A DNA stretch of 64,000 bases from Podarcis raffonei (lineage: Eukaryota > Chordata > Lepidosauria > Squamata > Lacertidae), in assembly GCF_027172205.1 (NCBI RefSeq), contig NC_070614.1, forward strand, positions 36,834,001 through 36,898,000, written 5' to 3'. Position 1 is the first letter of the stretch. Every line of letters starts with the position of its first letter. Below, in pieces: positions 1-11,795 of this stretch. The notes beneath the pieces are model-generated. The model had not been told where the DNA came from and did not search any database. It was given only the letters and a program-made list of their open reading frames with translations. Position numbers and translations under genes: made by a program.

Positions 1-1500
1 AAATCCAAAGCTCATATGGAATGATTTGGCCATTCAGTCATTACACCTGAGAAATCCCAATATCAGAAGCCAGCTATTAAGAATAGGAATTAGGTGTACA
101 TGATCCATGCTTCTTACTGAATTCAGGCATCTTGACAAACCATAGTTAAGGAAGCTGAACCATAGCTGAATGCTGAGAGGACAAAGCAAAAGCCAATAAG
201 GAATTCAGAACCATGCTGGAATATATAAGGATATATAGCAATGTCTTCCAGCCCACTACTATCTACTAAGACTGGCAGCAGAGAAATGTCTTCCAATACC
301 AGGGATAGCACAGCCCTATATAACCAACATGCTTAAGTCTAATTCATGCATAAAGGGATTGACCATAGAGTAAGCTGGCCTGTCAGGCTTAGCTCACCTT
401 GGGAGGAACTAGGTAATCAAGCCTTTGCTCCCCTTCAGTCCAACTGATGAACTCAGCATATGAGGTCTGAGCTGGTTGTTCCAGTTCAGACCGCATGGCT
501 CTCACAAACCACTCTTGAGTTACTATACCAATAATTAAGGAACTTTAACCACTTTGGAATGAAATCAAGCTTTACTGTCGGTGTAATTTTTCTGAATGCT
601 GTATGGAGAAGCACATTAATCTGTCTTTTAGAGAATTTGTAAGTAAACAATTTTTAACTTACCAAATGTGTGGTCTTTTTCTATGCTGGGGAAGAGGGAA
701 GTTTTGGAACACACAAGATCATATTTTAAAGGTCTAACAGGCTATATTTCCATGCTTTACTTTGCTGCTGCATATTTTGTGATTTTAAATCTCAACTGGG
801 GTTCTTTCACCAAAAAGTACCTACTCCAAACCTGGATCTTGGAGTCCAGGAATTCTCCTTATATACCTATACCTTTTCCTTGCAAACAACATTCTTTTTA
901 TATTTCATGGCAAATCAGTAGCTTGAAATATATGTGAGACGGTGTATTGGCCAACATTATTATGGACTTGTAAACCTGTGCTCTTACTTTGACTACTGCT
1001 TTATCATGGTGCTGTTTCCCAACTAAAGCAAGTCATACTTAGGTCCCGTTTGAATCAATGTGAAAAAATTAGCCATGTGTAATTTGGTTCCTACTGACCT
1101 CAATGGGATCCAGCTGCAACTAGCAGTCTGGATCCAACCCACTATCTACCTTGTTTAGATTATGACATACTATAATGGGAAGTGATGGGAGGAAGGGCTT
1201 ATCCCCCCCCCCCTCCACACACAAACACTGAAAGTTCGTAACCAATACAGGGAAGCAATTCAGTCCTTTTTTGCATTTGTTTTCTGGTTTTAAAATCTCC
1301 CTGAAGCAGTCCATTTAATCCTGCATTCGTTAGTGCTGAAAAATGGAAAAACAATCCCACCCTCAGGGTATGGAAACACACTTCAGCTTGTCATGCTCAG
1401 GAATAGAGTAGCAAGAATCAGACAGTGCTGCAAGCTTAAGGAATAACTGGCTCTATACCTTTGGTAGCTGTGCCAAACCTTGAGAAACCAAATCAGGTCA
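1..1500. other. Non-coding DNA, nothing recognised
   Basis: I see no exon, RNA gene or well-defined repeat here. The open frames are short and without recognisable domains. A fragment near 1040-1135 resembles a dispersed family built around 'gcaatcctatgca...gggagtaag', but it is too decayed to delimit. By synteny this stretch would lie in the first intron of the leftward gene that starts near 19 kb. Confidence 0.5.
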
Positions 1501-1529
1501 GGCATGTAAGGTTAGATTCAGCAACTGTA

Positions 1530-4500
1530 CCTTTTTGCGTGGCGAGTTCCCACCCCCCACCAGGATAAATAAAGACACGAGACACCATAGTTTAAGGTTA
1601 AATGAGCGAATTAGGCCACAACTTTATTGAATTCAGGAATGAGAGGCATTGGCTTAGGCATTGGTCCTAACGACTATCCGGCTCCAGCCCACTTGCTGGA
1701 GACACGGGGAAGGGTTAACACTATATCGGGGGAGTCTCCCGCCGAGGCACGTCGACTAGGAGCTCCCCCGGGTCACCGCTCTGGGGCGTGCCTTTGGCCC
1801 ACACCTCCATAGGCTTCGGACAGGGCCACGCCCCCCGGAGTCCTTTAACGGACCACCCTTTGCTCATTGGGGGGAGATGATGGCGTTCCTCCCCCCCCCC
1901 ACATCCTCTTAACCCCTTCTTACCAATGCCTACCGCCACACGAGCAATTGCTCGCCGCCAATACTCTCATGCCTGAAACCAATCCCTTACCCCCTTTGCT
2001 ATATCAGTCAGCCACATGTCATTTCCCGCATCCGAAAGATGCACGGTATCAAGTCGGTAGAGGGCCTCGCAGTTGCCTGGGTGGTCAATGACCCACCCAC
2101 CCAGGGCTGCCACTCTACACACCATCGCCCGATCCAAGGCTTTCCTAGCCCTATTTATGGCTATCGGGCACCTGCTCTCTCTCCAAACCCAGCTTTCCAT
2201 CAACGAGGCCCAAAGAATGGTGATGTTTGGATATGAGGCCAGCGCATTCCCCTCCGAGAGATCCAAGATATATTGATGTAGTTAAGGTGCGACCCGAGAC
2301 CGGAATTGATGGCGCGGACCCTGGCCCAATGCACAATGCTGTGCCCGATTATCCAGATGTGCGCCCTCATAGCTCCTGCACCCTAGGGTCCCCGTTAACG
2401 GCATGGTTTCTATCCCAGTGGACAGTGCAGGGCCTATAATCCAAATGTGCACCACAACGTCACCTGAAAGCAAAAGAAGGTAACGAAGCCAGGTCAAGTA
2501 TACTGTGAACAATCACAAGGTCTTACGAATATATCCCTTAAATGCATCAGACTTCCACTGCCCCCAAGTCCTTCATCCTTTCAGCTGAGAGTCCCAAATG
2601 CAGTGCTGTGGTGGCGGCCCCAATCCTAAAGGAGTTAGCCGCGAATTCAGCTGAGGATATACCGCTGGCAGCAATCTCTCTTGGCATAATGCGCGTGGAC
2701 TGATGCCGTGCAAGGCGGGAGCCATCCAAATGTATAAGGAATGGACCTGAGACGGTTGGTCTCACGTACATGAAATGTTTAGTGTCTTTTACCGTTGATC
2801 AGTTTTGGAACATTGGACATGCAGGACAAAATTGGATCTGAACAAGGTCAGGTCTCTCAAAGCGGATTCTGGTTGGCCCTTACAAACCACTTCGCCAATG
2901 CGCATAGCACCAAAGGCAATGGAGTATGCAGCTGAAAATAACCGGGCCTTGTCCTCGGACCAACAGATACTTCTTAATTTTATTTTATTTTTATTATTTT
3001 TATTATTTTTATTTTATTTAATTATTTTGGAATTGGCATAGAATGTCATAAGGGCCTTCTACCATCACTTTTAGGAGGCTGCAGCCTGCGCCAGCCCTAC
3101 AACAACAACAACAACAATAATAATAGTAATAATAATAATAATAATTTATTATTTGTACCCCGCCCATCTGGCTGTGTTTCCCCAGCCACTCTGGGCGGCT
3201 TCCATAGAAATCAAACATACACTAAAATATCACACATTAAAAAACTTCCCTGAACAGCAGCCCTACAGTGCCCTTCACACTAAGAAGTCCACGCCAGGGT
3301 CTATGGATTAAACAACCTTACAGAACAAGGGAGATTGCAGCCTACTGGATGTTTAAGAGTCTTTGCTGCACAACCCAGCACCCTCCAATGTACCAAGTAT
3401 TGCAGAGCTTCAGCCTTGGTAGGAGGTGTGTCAAGCCTAGGATTTTCTAATTTGCCTTGAGGTGTGTCAAGCCTAGCATTTATTCATTCATTCATTTATT
3501 TATTATTTATTAATATTTATTTATTTATTTATAAATTTGCCTTGGAACTCCATAAAGTCCAACCAAGCCTTTTTATAAGATCTACGCGTGGACGGGGCTC
3601 CTGAAGCTAATACTCCCTTCAGGACATCACGTTCCCAAGGCTCCAAAGGTGCTCCCGGAATGGCTGTGGCAATTTGCTGCGCCTGAGCATCCGTGATGTC
3701 ATTGTTAACTCTAGGGGTAAATTTAGTAGAGAAATAGATGTTTAATTCTAAGCACAAAAGGACAAAGGTCCGGGGCAGATCTGCCACTCTAGGGGAGTGC
3801 GATAATTCCTTTGACAGGACACTGACAACCGTTTGATTGTCGGTCCAGAAGCATACCTGGTGATTCCTGAACTTGTCAGCACGCAAATGCCATTGTACTT
3901 TTCTAGGAACTTCAACCCAAACTTCAGGTCTGACTTGACCACTTTAGAGAGGCGCACTCAGTGTTGCGGAGCACGCAGTCCTGCTGACAGCTTAGCCAAT
4001 CGCCCACAAAAGGGGCGGCCAGGGAACACTACCCAGCATGCAAAGTTGAGGTGACCGAAGCGTGAATTGACTCTGGCCAAGGGTGATCTTCTTGAGGGGA
4101 AGTTGCAGAATTAATGCTAGCCTCTCCCTTGGTAGGCGGGATGTCTGTGCAATTGTGTCCAATTCAATACCCAAAATAGGTTATGGACAAAACTGGACCC
4201 TCTGTTTTGTCCGCCACCAAAGGTACCCCAAGCTCCTCAGCCAGGGAGGTGAAAGCCTCTAAAGGAGAAGCGCACTCAGGGCTATTACTAATGATGGGGG
4301 GGAGAGAGTTATCGAGGTAATGGGTCACCCCTTCAGAACCAGTTCTAAAGCGAAGCCCAGTCCAAAATTGCACTAAATGACTCAAAGGCTGCACAAGCTA
4401 CTGAGCACCCTATCGGCATAGATTTGTCTATGGAATAACGTGAGGGCTAGCCGGCGAAAAGAGGGCGAGCCCCCTCTGCGTCGGCCCTAAATAGGGCAGG

Positions 4501-4640
4501 TCACGCACCCCCCCAGCCGATTGGCTGGCTGGGGGGGCAGACACGGCCGGGATTCCCCCGCTCACGTGGGGGGTGGGCGTGAAGCCCGCAACCCCACCTC
4601 CTGGGCAGGCCGGAAGTGGCTTTGTGAGAGACCAATAAAA
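1530..4640 (-). mobile_element. Fossil tyrosine-recombinase retrotransposon (DIRS/Ngaro-like) with SGNH hydrolase-like part
   Basis: Read on the minus strand, this block shows parts in the order expected for a tyrosine-recombinase retrotransposon. A reverse-transcriptase remnant lies at about 4430-4000, an RNase H-like part at about 3886-3540 (recognisable from WTDNQTVVSVL), a tyrosine-recombinase C-terminal part at about 2771-2547 (recognisable from SFRIGAATTALHLG), and an SGNH/GDSL-type hydrolase-like part at about 2490-1967 (IWIIG block and VHLSDAGN block). From memory, vertebrate Ngaro-type elements can carry such a hydrolase part. The recombinase part argues against an ordinary LTR retrotransposon. 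A polyadenylation signal on the minus strand near 1622 may mark its 3' end. The copy is broken in several places and is interrupted by a LINE tail and simple repeats at about 2960-3540. It looks moderately old. The ends are estimates because the terminal repeats were not resolved. Confidence 0.7.
3095..3270 (-). mobile_element. CR1/L2-type LINE 3' tail inserted in the 1.5-4.6 kb element
   Basis: The segment holds the reverse complement of a LINE 3' end that recurs in the window: an (ATT)n-type tail followed by a 'taccccgcccatctgg' block and 'ccagccactctgggcggc'. The same block is seen at 25800, 28860, 30300 and 54280. AT-rich simple sequence at 2965-3025 and 3480-3535 surrounds it. Confidence 0.65.
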
Positions 4641-4699
4641 GAGGAATGGAACTCTTCAGACAGCCATCCCAGTAACTTTACCAGATTTCAAATTAAAAC

Positions 4700-6550
4700 A
4701 AGCTAACAGCCATCTTCTTGGTGGACTGGAACAAGTCAATTCCAAGGCTGTATCCAAAGAGATTTTGGGGTGGTGGTTTTTTTTTTATTTGTTTTGTTTT
4801 GGCTGACTATTAAAGCTTTATTTCAAAAACTGATCCTTATCTTTTAATGTCTCTGTAAGCTTTTTTTATACAACCCTGGACGTTTTGTTTTATTTTAGTA
4901 ATGGTGGTCTTTTAAATAAAAATCTCTTAACCATGATGACTGCAAAATACTATTTAACTTATCAGTATAATAAAACAAATCAGCAGCAGTAAGATAAGGA
5001 ACAGTGTACCTTTTACAGCAGTGGTAGGGAACTATCCCCCTCATAGCTAGCCTTCCAGGGGCCAGTGATGGGCAGGGCCAATGCAAAATAGGGAGGGGGC
5101 ACCAAACGTTCTCAAACCACCCTCTGAAAAAAAGGTTTGAAGATCACTTCCTGGTTTGGTACTTGGGTCTGAAAACAGCCTCCTACTGGAGCTAATGGGA
5201 CTCAGCACACAGGAAGGGTTGTTCCTTCCCTCCCTAGATGTAACTCCCACATATATTGCAATTACGGTAGGCTTGAAAACAGCTTTCCGTTGGAACTGAT
5301 GGGAGAGACTGTTTTCAGGCCTAACTGTTGTGGGGTATATGGGCAAGTTGCATGTGGCTCAGGGCCAGAGCTTCCCTGCCCCTGAGCTGCAGAATTCAGA
5401 ATACTGAATCAAGAAGCCTTCCCTTTCAAATTTATAAGAACGTTATAAACTATTATTTGTATATCGTACCACAGCTTACCAGATTAAAACCACAGCAATC
5501 CCACCCCACGCCCCAAAGTTCTGAGTGGCCACTGCAAATATGTGCAGCTCTGTCAGAACTTCAGCTTGGTTGAACAACAGAAATACTATTTTAACTTGAT
5601 CCTTGGAATTGGACATGCCTTGGAACAGGTTAAAAATTATTCCCCCCCTCTACTTTGATTCTGACAACAAAGAAAAATGCGGTGAACTACGACACAAAGT
5701 CTTCTCCCGTAGTGGCACAGAAGCACTGTTTGTTCTACTGGCATTTTTCAGTTAAGTAATACCTAAGCTGTGCTCTGTATGATTCTAAATAAAGGCTCAG
5801 TCACTCCACATTCATGCCCCTGTTCCAAGTGCTACATTTTTTTGCAGGTTAACAGGCTAGAGAGTTCGTAAAGATAAACATTAAGGACTAGATTTCAACT
5901 GGAGGAACTATTCTTGACAGGCATTTTCATAGCCCTGCTTTTTTTGAGCTTCTGATAATAATTAAACAGATAATGGCATTTGCTTAAAGATGTTTATATG
6001 TCCATAATTCATCCCTGTTCTTATTCAGCTTACCAATATCAAGGTAAAAGAAAACTGGCTATTTAAAATATTTTACATTTCACCTTGCAATGCATAATTT
6101 CTGAGATGACTTGCAAACATGTGTTACAATCACTACAAAACCATTAATAAAAACGAAGGTGGCATCTCTTCTTCTCCAGAAGGTTGCTGTGATTCCACAA
6201 AATTCACTTGCCTCTTGACACCAAGTTTGGCAGAAGGCCCGTATGGTACTGATATAAGTAGATTACGGTTAACAAACAGATCTTTGTGGTATTTGGTAGC
6301 AATACTTCAAACAAAGGTTTTAGACAAAACAAAGACACTTGGCCAAAGATTTGGTTGCCAAGAACAACCTACTGCTAATTTTCCAGGCAACTTATTGGGG
6401 AGCAAACTCAGGGTTTGATCAAAAGGGATTCTCCCACAAGACAGGTTCCTGGGTCAAGTGATGAGATTTGTCAAACCCACGTTCTAATTTCCCATTTTAA
6501 AACAAAACCACCACATTACAGCATGTGTTTAGATTTAGCTACCTAGCTAT
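4700..6550. other. Non-coding DNA, nothing recognised
   Basis: No exon-like reading frame flanked by splice sites was found on either strand. The segment is AT-rich with short homopolymer runs. I cannot assign any repeat family with confidence. Confidence 0.5.
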
Positions 6551-6689
6551 ATCATTAAAAGGCAGGGCAAGGGAATTCCTTATAGTTCTCTTCTCATCAG
6601 TACAACCACCCGAAGAGTGTGATTGCTGCTGTTAGGACTGCTCATACCAGGTGCACAGCTATCCCAAGTAGTAGTGTGGTCCGCAAATA

Positions 6690-7165
6690 ATAATATCTTG
6701 GAGGTCCCGGGCCTCAAGGAGGTTAAACTGGCCTCAACCAGGGCCAAGGCCTTTTCGGCTTTGGCCCCAGCCTGGTGGAACACCCTTATCACAGGAGACC
6801 AGGGCCCTGCGGGACTTGACATCTTTCCGCAGGACCTGCAAGACGGAGTTGTTCTGCCTGGCCTTCGGTACGGGACCAGTTTGACCCCCTCTATGGAACC
6901 CTGTAAGTTACCTCTTTGGCCCTTTTATCAGCTCACGTGGGACCAACATGGATAGCTGGCCCTGATGAATACTTGAGGTTCCCGACCCCTATGGATGTAA
7001 TTCATAGGCAATCATTTAATTTTATCCCGAGTCTAATTTTTAAGCTGTATTTTAATCAATTGTTTGATTGTGGTTTAATGTATTTGATATTTGATGTTAG
7101 CCACCCTGAGCCTGGTCTTGGCCAGGGAGGGCAGGGTATAAATAAAAATTTACTTATTTACTTAC
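6690..7165 (+). mobile_element. CR1-type LINE 3' end
   Basis: The frame around 6700-6800 encodes RAKAFSALAPAWWNTL, which matches the C-terminal 'RAFSVVAPALWNTLP' signature of CR1/L2-type LINE ORF2 proteins. It is followed by a 3' UTR ending in 'gccaccctgagcctggtctt', 'gcagggtataaataaa' and a short TTA-rich tail. It is 5'-truncated, as is usual for these LINEs. It belongs to a different subfamily from the copy at 28453. Confidence 0.75.
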
Positions 7166-8254
7166 TTACTTGAATTAAAAGTAAGTTACACACACAATTT
7201 TTTAAAAAAAACTTCTTTGCCAAGTTAGCTCATAGTGCTCCATTTGTATGCTTTATTCTGAACCTAATATTTTGTTTTTAAATGAAGAGCAGTAGTAAGT
7301 GGTATGAGGAGTGGCATGGGTGGGGGAATCTGACTGGAGGCCATGGGAGGGGACACAGCCACACAGGAATAAAATATCTGCCAAACAACAGAGAGGATCA
7401 CATCCCTGCTTGTTGTCAAAAGTCTTCCCTGGCCATTAGGTCTAGAAACCTCTTTATTAAAATAAAAGGGCTGAAATTGCCAGGAATCGTTACCAAAATC
7501 AGGTTATATGAATAACAGAAGACAAAGAGCCCTATTTTACTGATGGGAAACAAGAAGATTATGGCTTTCAGCAAGGAACTATTTGTTATACAGGTTTTAA
7601 TTTAGCACACTCACACTACACATATGCACACCCACAGCTCAGTGATTCAAATTTCTTAGTTTTTTTCTTCCGTTATACTCCAAAACCATTTCTTGCATTT
7701 CTCATTTGTGCACTGGCACATGCCCTATGATGTACACAAAAATGGCATTAATATTTCCAGGACACTTATTTACTTTCTCATTCTCAAACATGCTCACTGC
7801 CCCAGAGTTCAGCCTAGATGATTTTCTGGCCCCACCCTCAGCGGGATCAGCCAAGGTCACTTGCGCAACTCCACTAACGCTTGGCCAACTGGTCACAATT
7901 CCTTAATGAGCCCTTTGTAAACCTTTGTAAGTGGCAGGCTAAAAAGCCAGCTTGAATGGCCATAGAAGCAGAGTCACCAGGGTTCAGCTGAGGTGGAAGA
8001 GAGGCTTGTGTTGGGTCTCAAATTCACCAGAAACTCAAGCAAGCATCAGCCACGGTGTCACAAGCAGTTAACAATCATCGCTAAAGCATGCTAAGAATTA
8101 GGGCTTGTGCAGAATGAATAGGGACAGAAGATAGGTGTGCTAGGAAATTGAAAGACAACACAGAATTGGGCAAATTGCAAGGCTTAGCCAGTGTCTAATG
8201 CCTAACCATGGATAGCAGGGCTAGAGCACAAGTGGGGAATACGTGGTTCTCCAG

Positions 8255-8375
8255 ATCACTTCCACCATCTCTGATCATTGGTCATGCTGCCTGGAGCTGA
8301 TGGGGCAGGCGGGGGGGGGGGTGTTGTTGTCCAACAACATCTGGTGGGCCAGAGATCCCACAGCCCTGGATTACA
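8255..8375. mobile_element. Palindromic hAT-like MITE remnant
   Basis: A damaged copy of the family with arms 'ctccagatgttgttggact' and 'gtccaacaacatctgg'. Here the right arm reads 'ttgtccaacaacatctggtg' and the left arm is degraded. A G run interrupts the centre. Better copies occur at 13045, 15848 and 59400. Confidence 0.5.
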
Positions 8376-8624
8376 GCTTGGGCCTGGGACTTAAAAGACA
8401 CAGGAGATGCTGACCAGAACTTCAAGGGAAATGGGAAGAAGGGCAAAGACTAAAGAATGTATTCAGCCTAAAGGAGCCAAAAGGGATAACCTGTGCGTGC
8501 AGAGACTACTCTCTACTAACGGACTGAGAGGAAAGTAAAAACGTCTGAAAACCGAGAATATTTCAAATAGGCAGAACTCCACTTGTTATGAAAGAGTAAG
8601 CTGGCCCAATCATGCCACAAATGT

Positions 8625-8910
8625 GGCAACTGAAAGGCGGCCTTCTCGGTAGCAAATTATGGAACTCCCTCCCTAAGCATTTTCACCTAGCGCCTTCTTT
8701 ACCACCTCTTAGGAGCCAAGCAAAGTCCACCCTATTCTCCCAGGCTTTTAATTGTATTTGATTGCTGTTTAAGATAATTGAGCCTCCTTTGGTTGCTTGA
8801 CTGTTTTAAATTAATTATTGCTTTTATTATAATCTTCCACTTCTGTTATTATGCTTTATCTTTATTTTGTTAGCTTTATTGAGGCATTTGCAAACAAGGC
8901 AGAATTTAAA
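8625..8910 (+). mobile_element. CR1-type LINE 3' remnant
   Basis: The sequence 'ggccttctcggtagcaa' followed by 'atggaactccctcccta' corresponds to the RAFSV...LWNSLP region of CR1/L2-type LINEs. The following text includes 'ttgattgctgtttaag' typical of a 3' UTR. It is too decayed to give a frame. Confidence 0.5.
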
Positions 8911-9489
8911 TAATCACAAAAAAGTAAGGTTGGGCAGGACTCCCTGTTAAAAGTATGCAGGGCAACATTTTTCAACACACATGACGCTTGTCACAGTATA
9001 GCAGAAGGTGGTCTCTTTTACAAGCCTCCAGTTTCACTATTGGCAAAGAGTTTAAGGCCATGTGCTTCCTCTACTAGGATCAAGAGGTCTTGCTCTCTGC
9101 TAGCACAGTCACCTCACATATACCTCAGATCATTTCCACAGTCATGGAGACTATTTTGCTCATCATCCTTCAGTAGCCGAGAGATGACCCTCAATCCCTG
9201 GTTGAACCCCACCCACCCTTTCTTACATTACCCTTCCTAAACCCACTCTGAACTTCAGTATGAACAAATGCCTGTCAACTCCAGAGAACCTACACTTTGG
9301 AGTGTGATAGGTATAGCACACCCCCCCAGCAGGAACTCTTGCCCCTCAGCAGTTATAGTTAAGGCTTTCCTAGAGGGGAGGACACCCAGAGCCAATGGGA
9401 AACTTGCTGAGAGAGGGGGTGGGTGTGTTTTTGAAAGACTGCATTGAACACCCAAGCAGGAGACCCAAGACAGCTTTATCATGCCACTA

Positions 9490-9692
9490 CAGTCGTACCT
9501 TGGATCTCAAACACCTTGGCTCCTGAACAAATCAACTCCTGGAAGTGAGTGTTTCGGTTTTTGAACGATTTTTGGAAGCCAAACATCCAGCACAGTTTCC
9601 GATTGGCTGCAGGAGCTTCTTTGGTTTCTGAATGTTTTGGAAGTCGAACGGACTTCCAGAACGGATTCTGTTTGACTTCCAAGGTACGACTG
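9490..9692. mobile_element. Mariner-like MITE with TA target duplication
   Basis: The element begins CAGTCGTACCTTGGA and ends with the exact inverted complement TCCAAGGTACGACTG after allowing one base, and is flanked by TA on both sides (9488-9489 and 9693-9694). It is about 203 bp, contains no transposase and shares its interior ('ggaagccaaacatccag') with the longer copy at 35790. It is a non-autonomous Tc1/mariner-type element. Confidence 0.85.
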
Positions 9693-10284
9693 TATAGCCA
9701 TTGTCAGTCAGGAACTCTGAAATGCTGCAGTGCTTTTTTTACAGTGTGTCCTCCCCAGCACACCCTATCCGTTTCAGTCCAGCTATGCCACACACTCTTA
9801 CTCAAACAGCATGCATGCACAAGCATGTTGAAATATGTACACAGCATTAGGCCCAAGACCACAAACTACCTTAAAAAAAACGATAAAAACTCAACACGCT
9901 TGCCAAATTCTATAATCAGAAGACCTGAATTCCACATTCTAAATTTATGACTAGGGGAGTAGGGGAGAGATCCAGGTTAGATTTTCTGATTCAGATTGTC
10001 GAGTACTGGGTTTGGCAATAATTGGAGTGTCTCACAGCAACAGTGAAAAGAGAAGTGCAATTTCTGTATGTGGGGCAGGGGGAAGAAAGCAATTAAGGTT
10101 ACAGAGACATGCCCTACCTCCTGGACAAAAGGAAGCAAACCCAAATTATTTCTTTCTTTTTTTCCAAGTCTTTTGGTAGACCTACCTCTTACATTTTTAG
10201 GCTTTTCTTCATTTGCGGTGATGGCACATATATATAAAATAATAAGTGAAAAAACAGGAATGAGTAAGAATAAATGCTTCCTTG

Positions 10285-10372
10285 AGATTCCGACATTGCA
10301 GGGGTTTGGACTGGATTACCTTTTGGCTCCCTTCCAACTCTACATTTCTATGATTCTATGTTGGGATCCCTT
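10285..10372 (+). mobile_element. 3' part of a tRNA-derived SINE
   Basis: The segment ends with 'cccttccaactctaca' and 'tatgattctatg', the same 3' module seen at about 53970-54036 behind a tRNA-like head. Only the 3' module is present here. Confidence 0.6.
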
Positions 10373-10774
10373 CTGAGAACCAGTAAGCTATAAAGGAATG
10401 TTGGCATGGGCTGGTGAGCACAAGATGGCATGATGGGTTGGGAAAGACAAGTAGGATTTGGAGCTCCATGTGAGAAGGAAACAAGAGTAGGGCCATTTTT
10501 TAATAAAGAGCCTAACTAAAAATATACCTTGTTGACATAAGAGAAGCTATGCTGTATCAGACCCGGTATCCATCCAGGTCCAGGACAACAGTAGCAAACC
10601 AGATCCTTTCAAGAAATCCAAAAGCAGAACATGTACACACCAAATTATCCCTGTCTACATGCTTACTGACACTGAAAGAACTCCAGAAAGTTGACATGGC
10701 AGAACTTTCCTTTGCAGAAATCCCTCAGCATGTCTTGTTCTTTTACATGTTTAATCATTCCAGCTTTAATCAGA

Positions 10775-11014
10775 AGAGTTTGGATTTGATATCCCGCCTT
10801 TCACTCCCTTTAAGGAGTCTCAAAGCGGCTAACATTCTCCTTTCCCTTCCTCCCCCACAACAAACACTCTGTGAGGTGAGTGGGGCTGAGAGACTTCAAA
10901 GAAGTGTGACTGGCCCAAGGTCACCCAGCAGCTGCATGTGGAGGAGCGGAGACGCGAACCCGGTTCCCCAGATTACGAGACTACCGCTCTTAACCACTAC
11001 ACCACACTGGCTCT
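10775..11014 (-). mobile_element. Sauria-type SINE
   Basis: On the minus strand the copy starts with GAGCCAGTGTGGTGTAGTGG, a tRNA-like promoter head. It continues through 'gaacccggttc'-like box B text (complement of 'gaacccggttccccag') and 'gtgaccttgggccagtcaca', and ends in a LINE-like tail with 'cgggatatcaaatccaaact'. It is nearly full length at about 240 bp and among the better-preserved copies in the window. Sauria SINEs are characteristic of squamates and support the taxonomic call. Confidence 0.88.
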
Positions 11015-11399
11015 CTTATGATTTCTACCAATTTATCCAGGCCAGAAACTTTTTTAAAAAAAGATGTTAAGAGTCCAAAGTGATACAAGGAAGCTGTTAA
11101 GACAAAAACCACAAAAAGAAAGGGCTTCTGAAATGATAAGGCCCACACCAAGAAATGGTGTTGCACTGAAACCATTTAATCACAAGGTCTAAAAATCTGC
11201 TAGCCAACTGAAGCTAGTCAAAACTGAAGCCAAGGTTCTTTTGATTCCATAAGCAACTGGCTCACTGAACCCAGATCAGGATCCCCTACTTAGGGAAACA
11301 CTAGGTTCAGCTAACTACTGCCGTATTGTAAAACTCGATTTGGAAGAGCTACTTTCACCACAGTATATACAATACAAAGACACAGAACCTGTTCTCGTC

Positions 11400-11485
11400 T
11401 CAGGGTGTCTCTGGCCTTGCTAGGGGTGATGGGAGTTGTAGTTCAACAGCATCTGGGGACCCACAGGTTGAGAAAGGCTGCCATA
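11400..11485 (+). mobile_element. Half of a palindromic hAT-like MITE
   Basis: The text 'gatgggagttgtagttcaac' followed by 'agcatctgggga' is one arm of the palindromic family present at 13045, 15848 and 59400. The other arm is absent or unrecognisable. Confidence 0.5.
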
Positions 11486-11494
11486 GAGGCTAGT

Positions 11495-11795
11495 GGTGCG
11501 GGGTGCCGAGGCTCCACGTTCTGGAGGGCACCAGGGAAGAGACGGAGGCTGGACGCGACGCCTCCCGGCATCAGCTCGCTGCCCTTGCCCATCTCTGCCA
11601 TGCCGCGCTGAAGCAGCGCCATGCCTGGAGCCTCTGTCTACTATGGCCACCGCGGCACAAAGCAGCCAGCTGAGCCGGGAGGGGCCGTGTCCAGCTTCTG
11701 CCCGCCTCCTCCAGCCCCCCGCCAGCAGCGCCGTCCTCCCTATAAAACTCTGGGAAACGGGGGGGGGGGCGCCGCCAGAGGGAGCGTTGCACCAT
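11495..11795. other. Isolated GC- and CpG-rich island
   Basis: About 300 bp of GC-rich sequence with many CpGs sits inside AT-rich surroundings. It contains a TATA-like 'ccctataaaactc' near 11739 and a G run at 11761. Overlapping open frames on both strands here are composition artefacts. It could be an alternative promoter or a GC-rich repeat, and I cannot decide between them. Confidence 0.4.

Noticed and set aside
10549-11070. 173-codon plus-strand frame
   Set aside because: Its second half is translation of a Sauria SINE in antisense. The first half is unrecognised.
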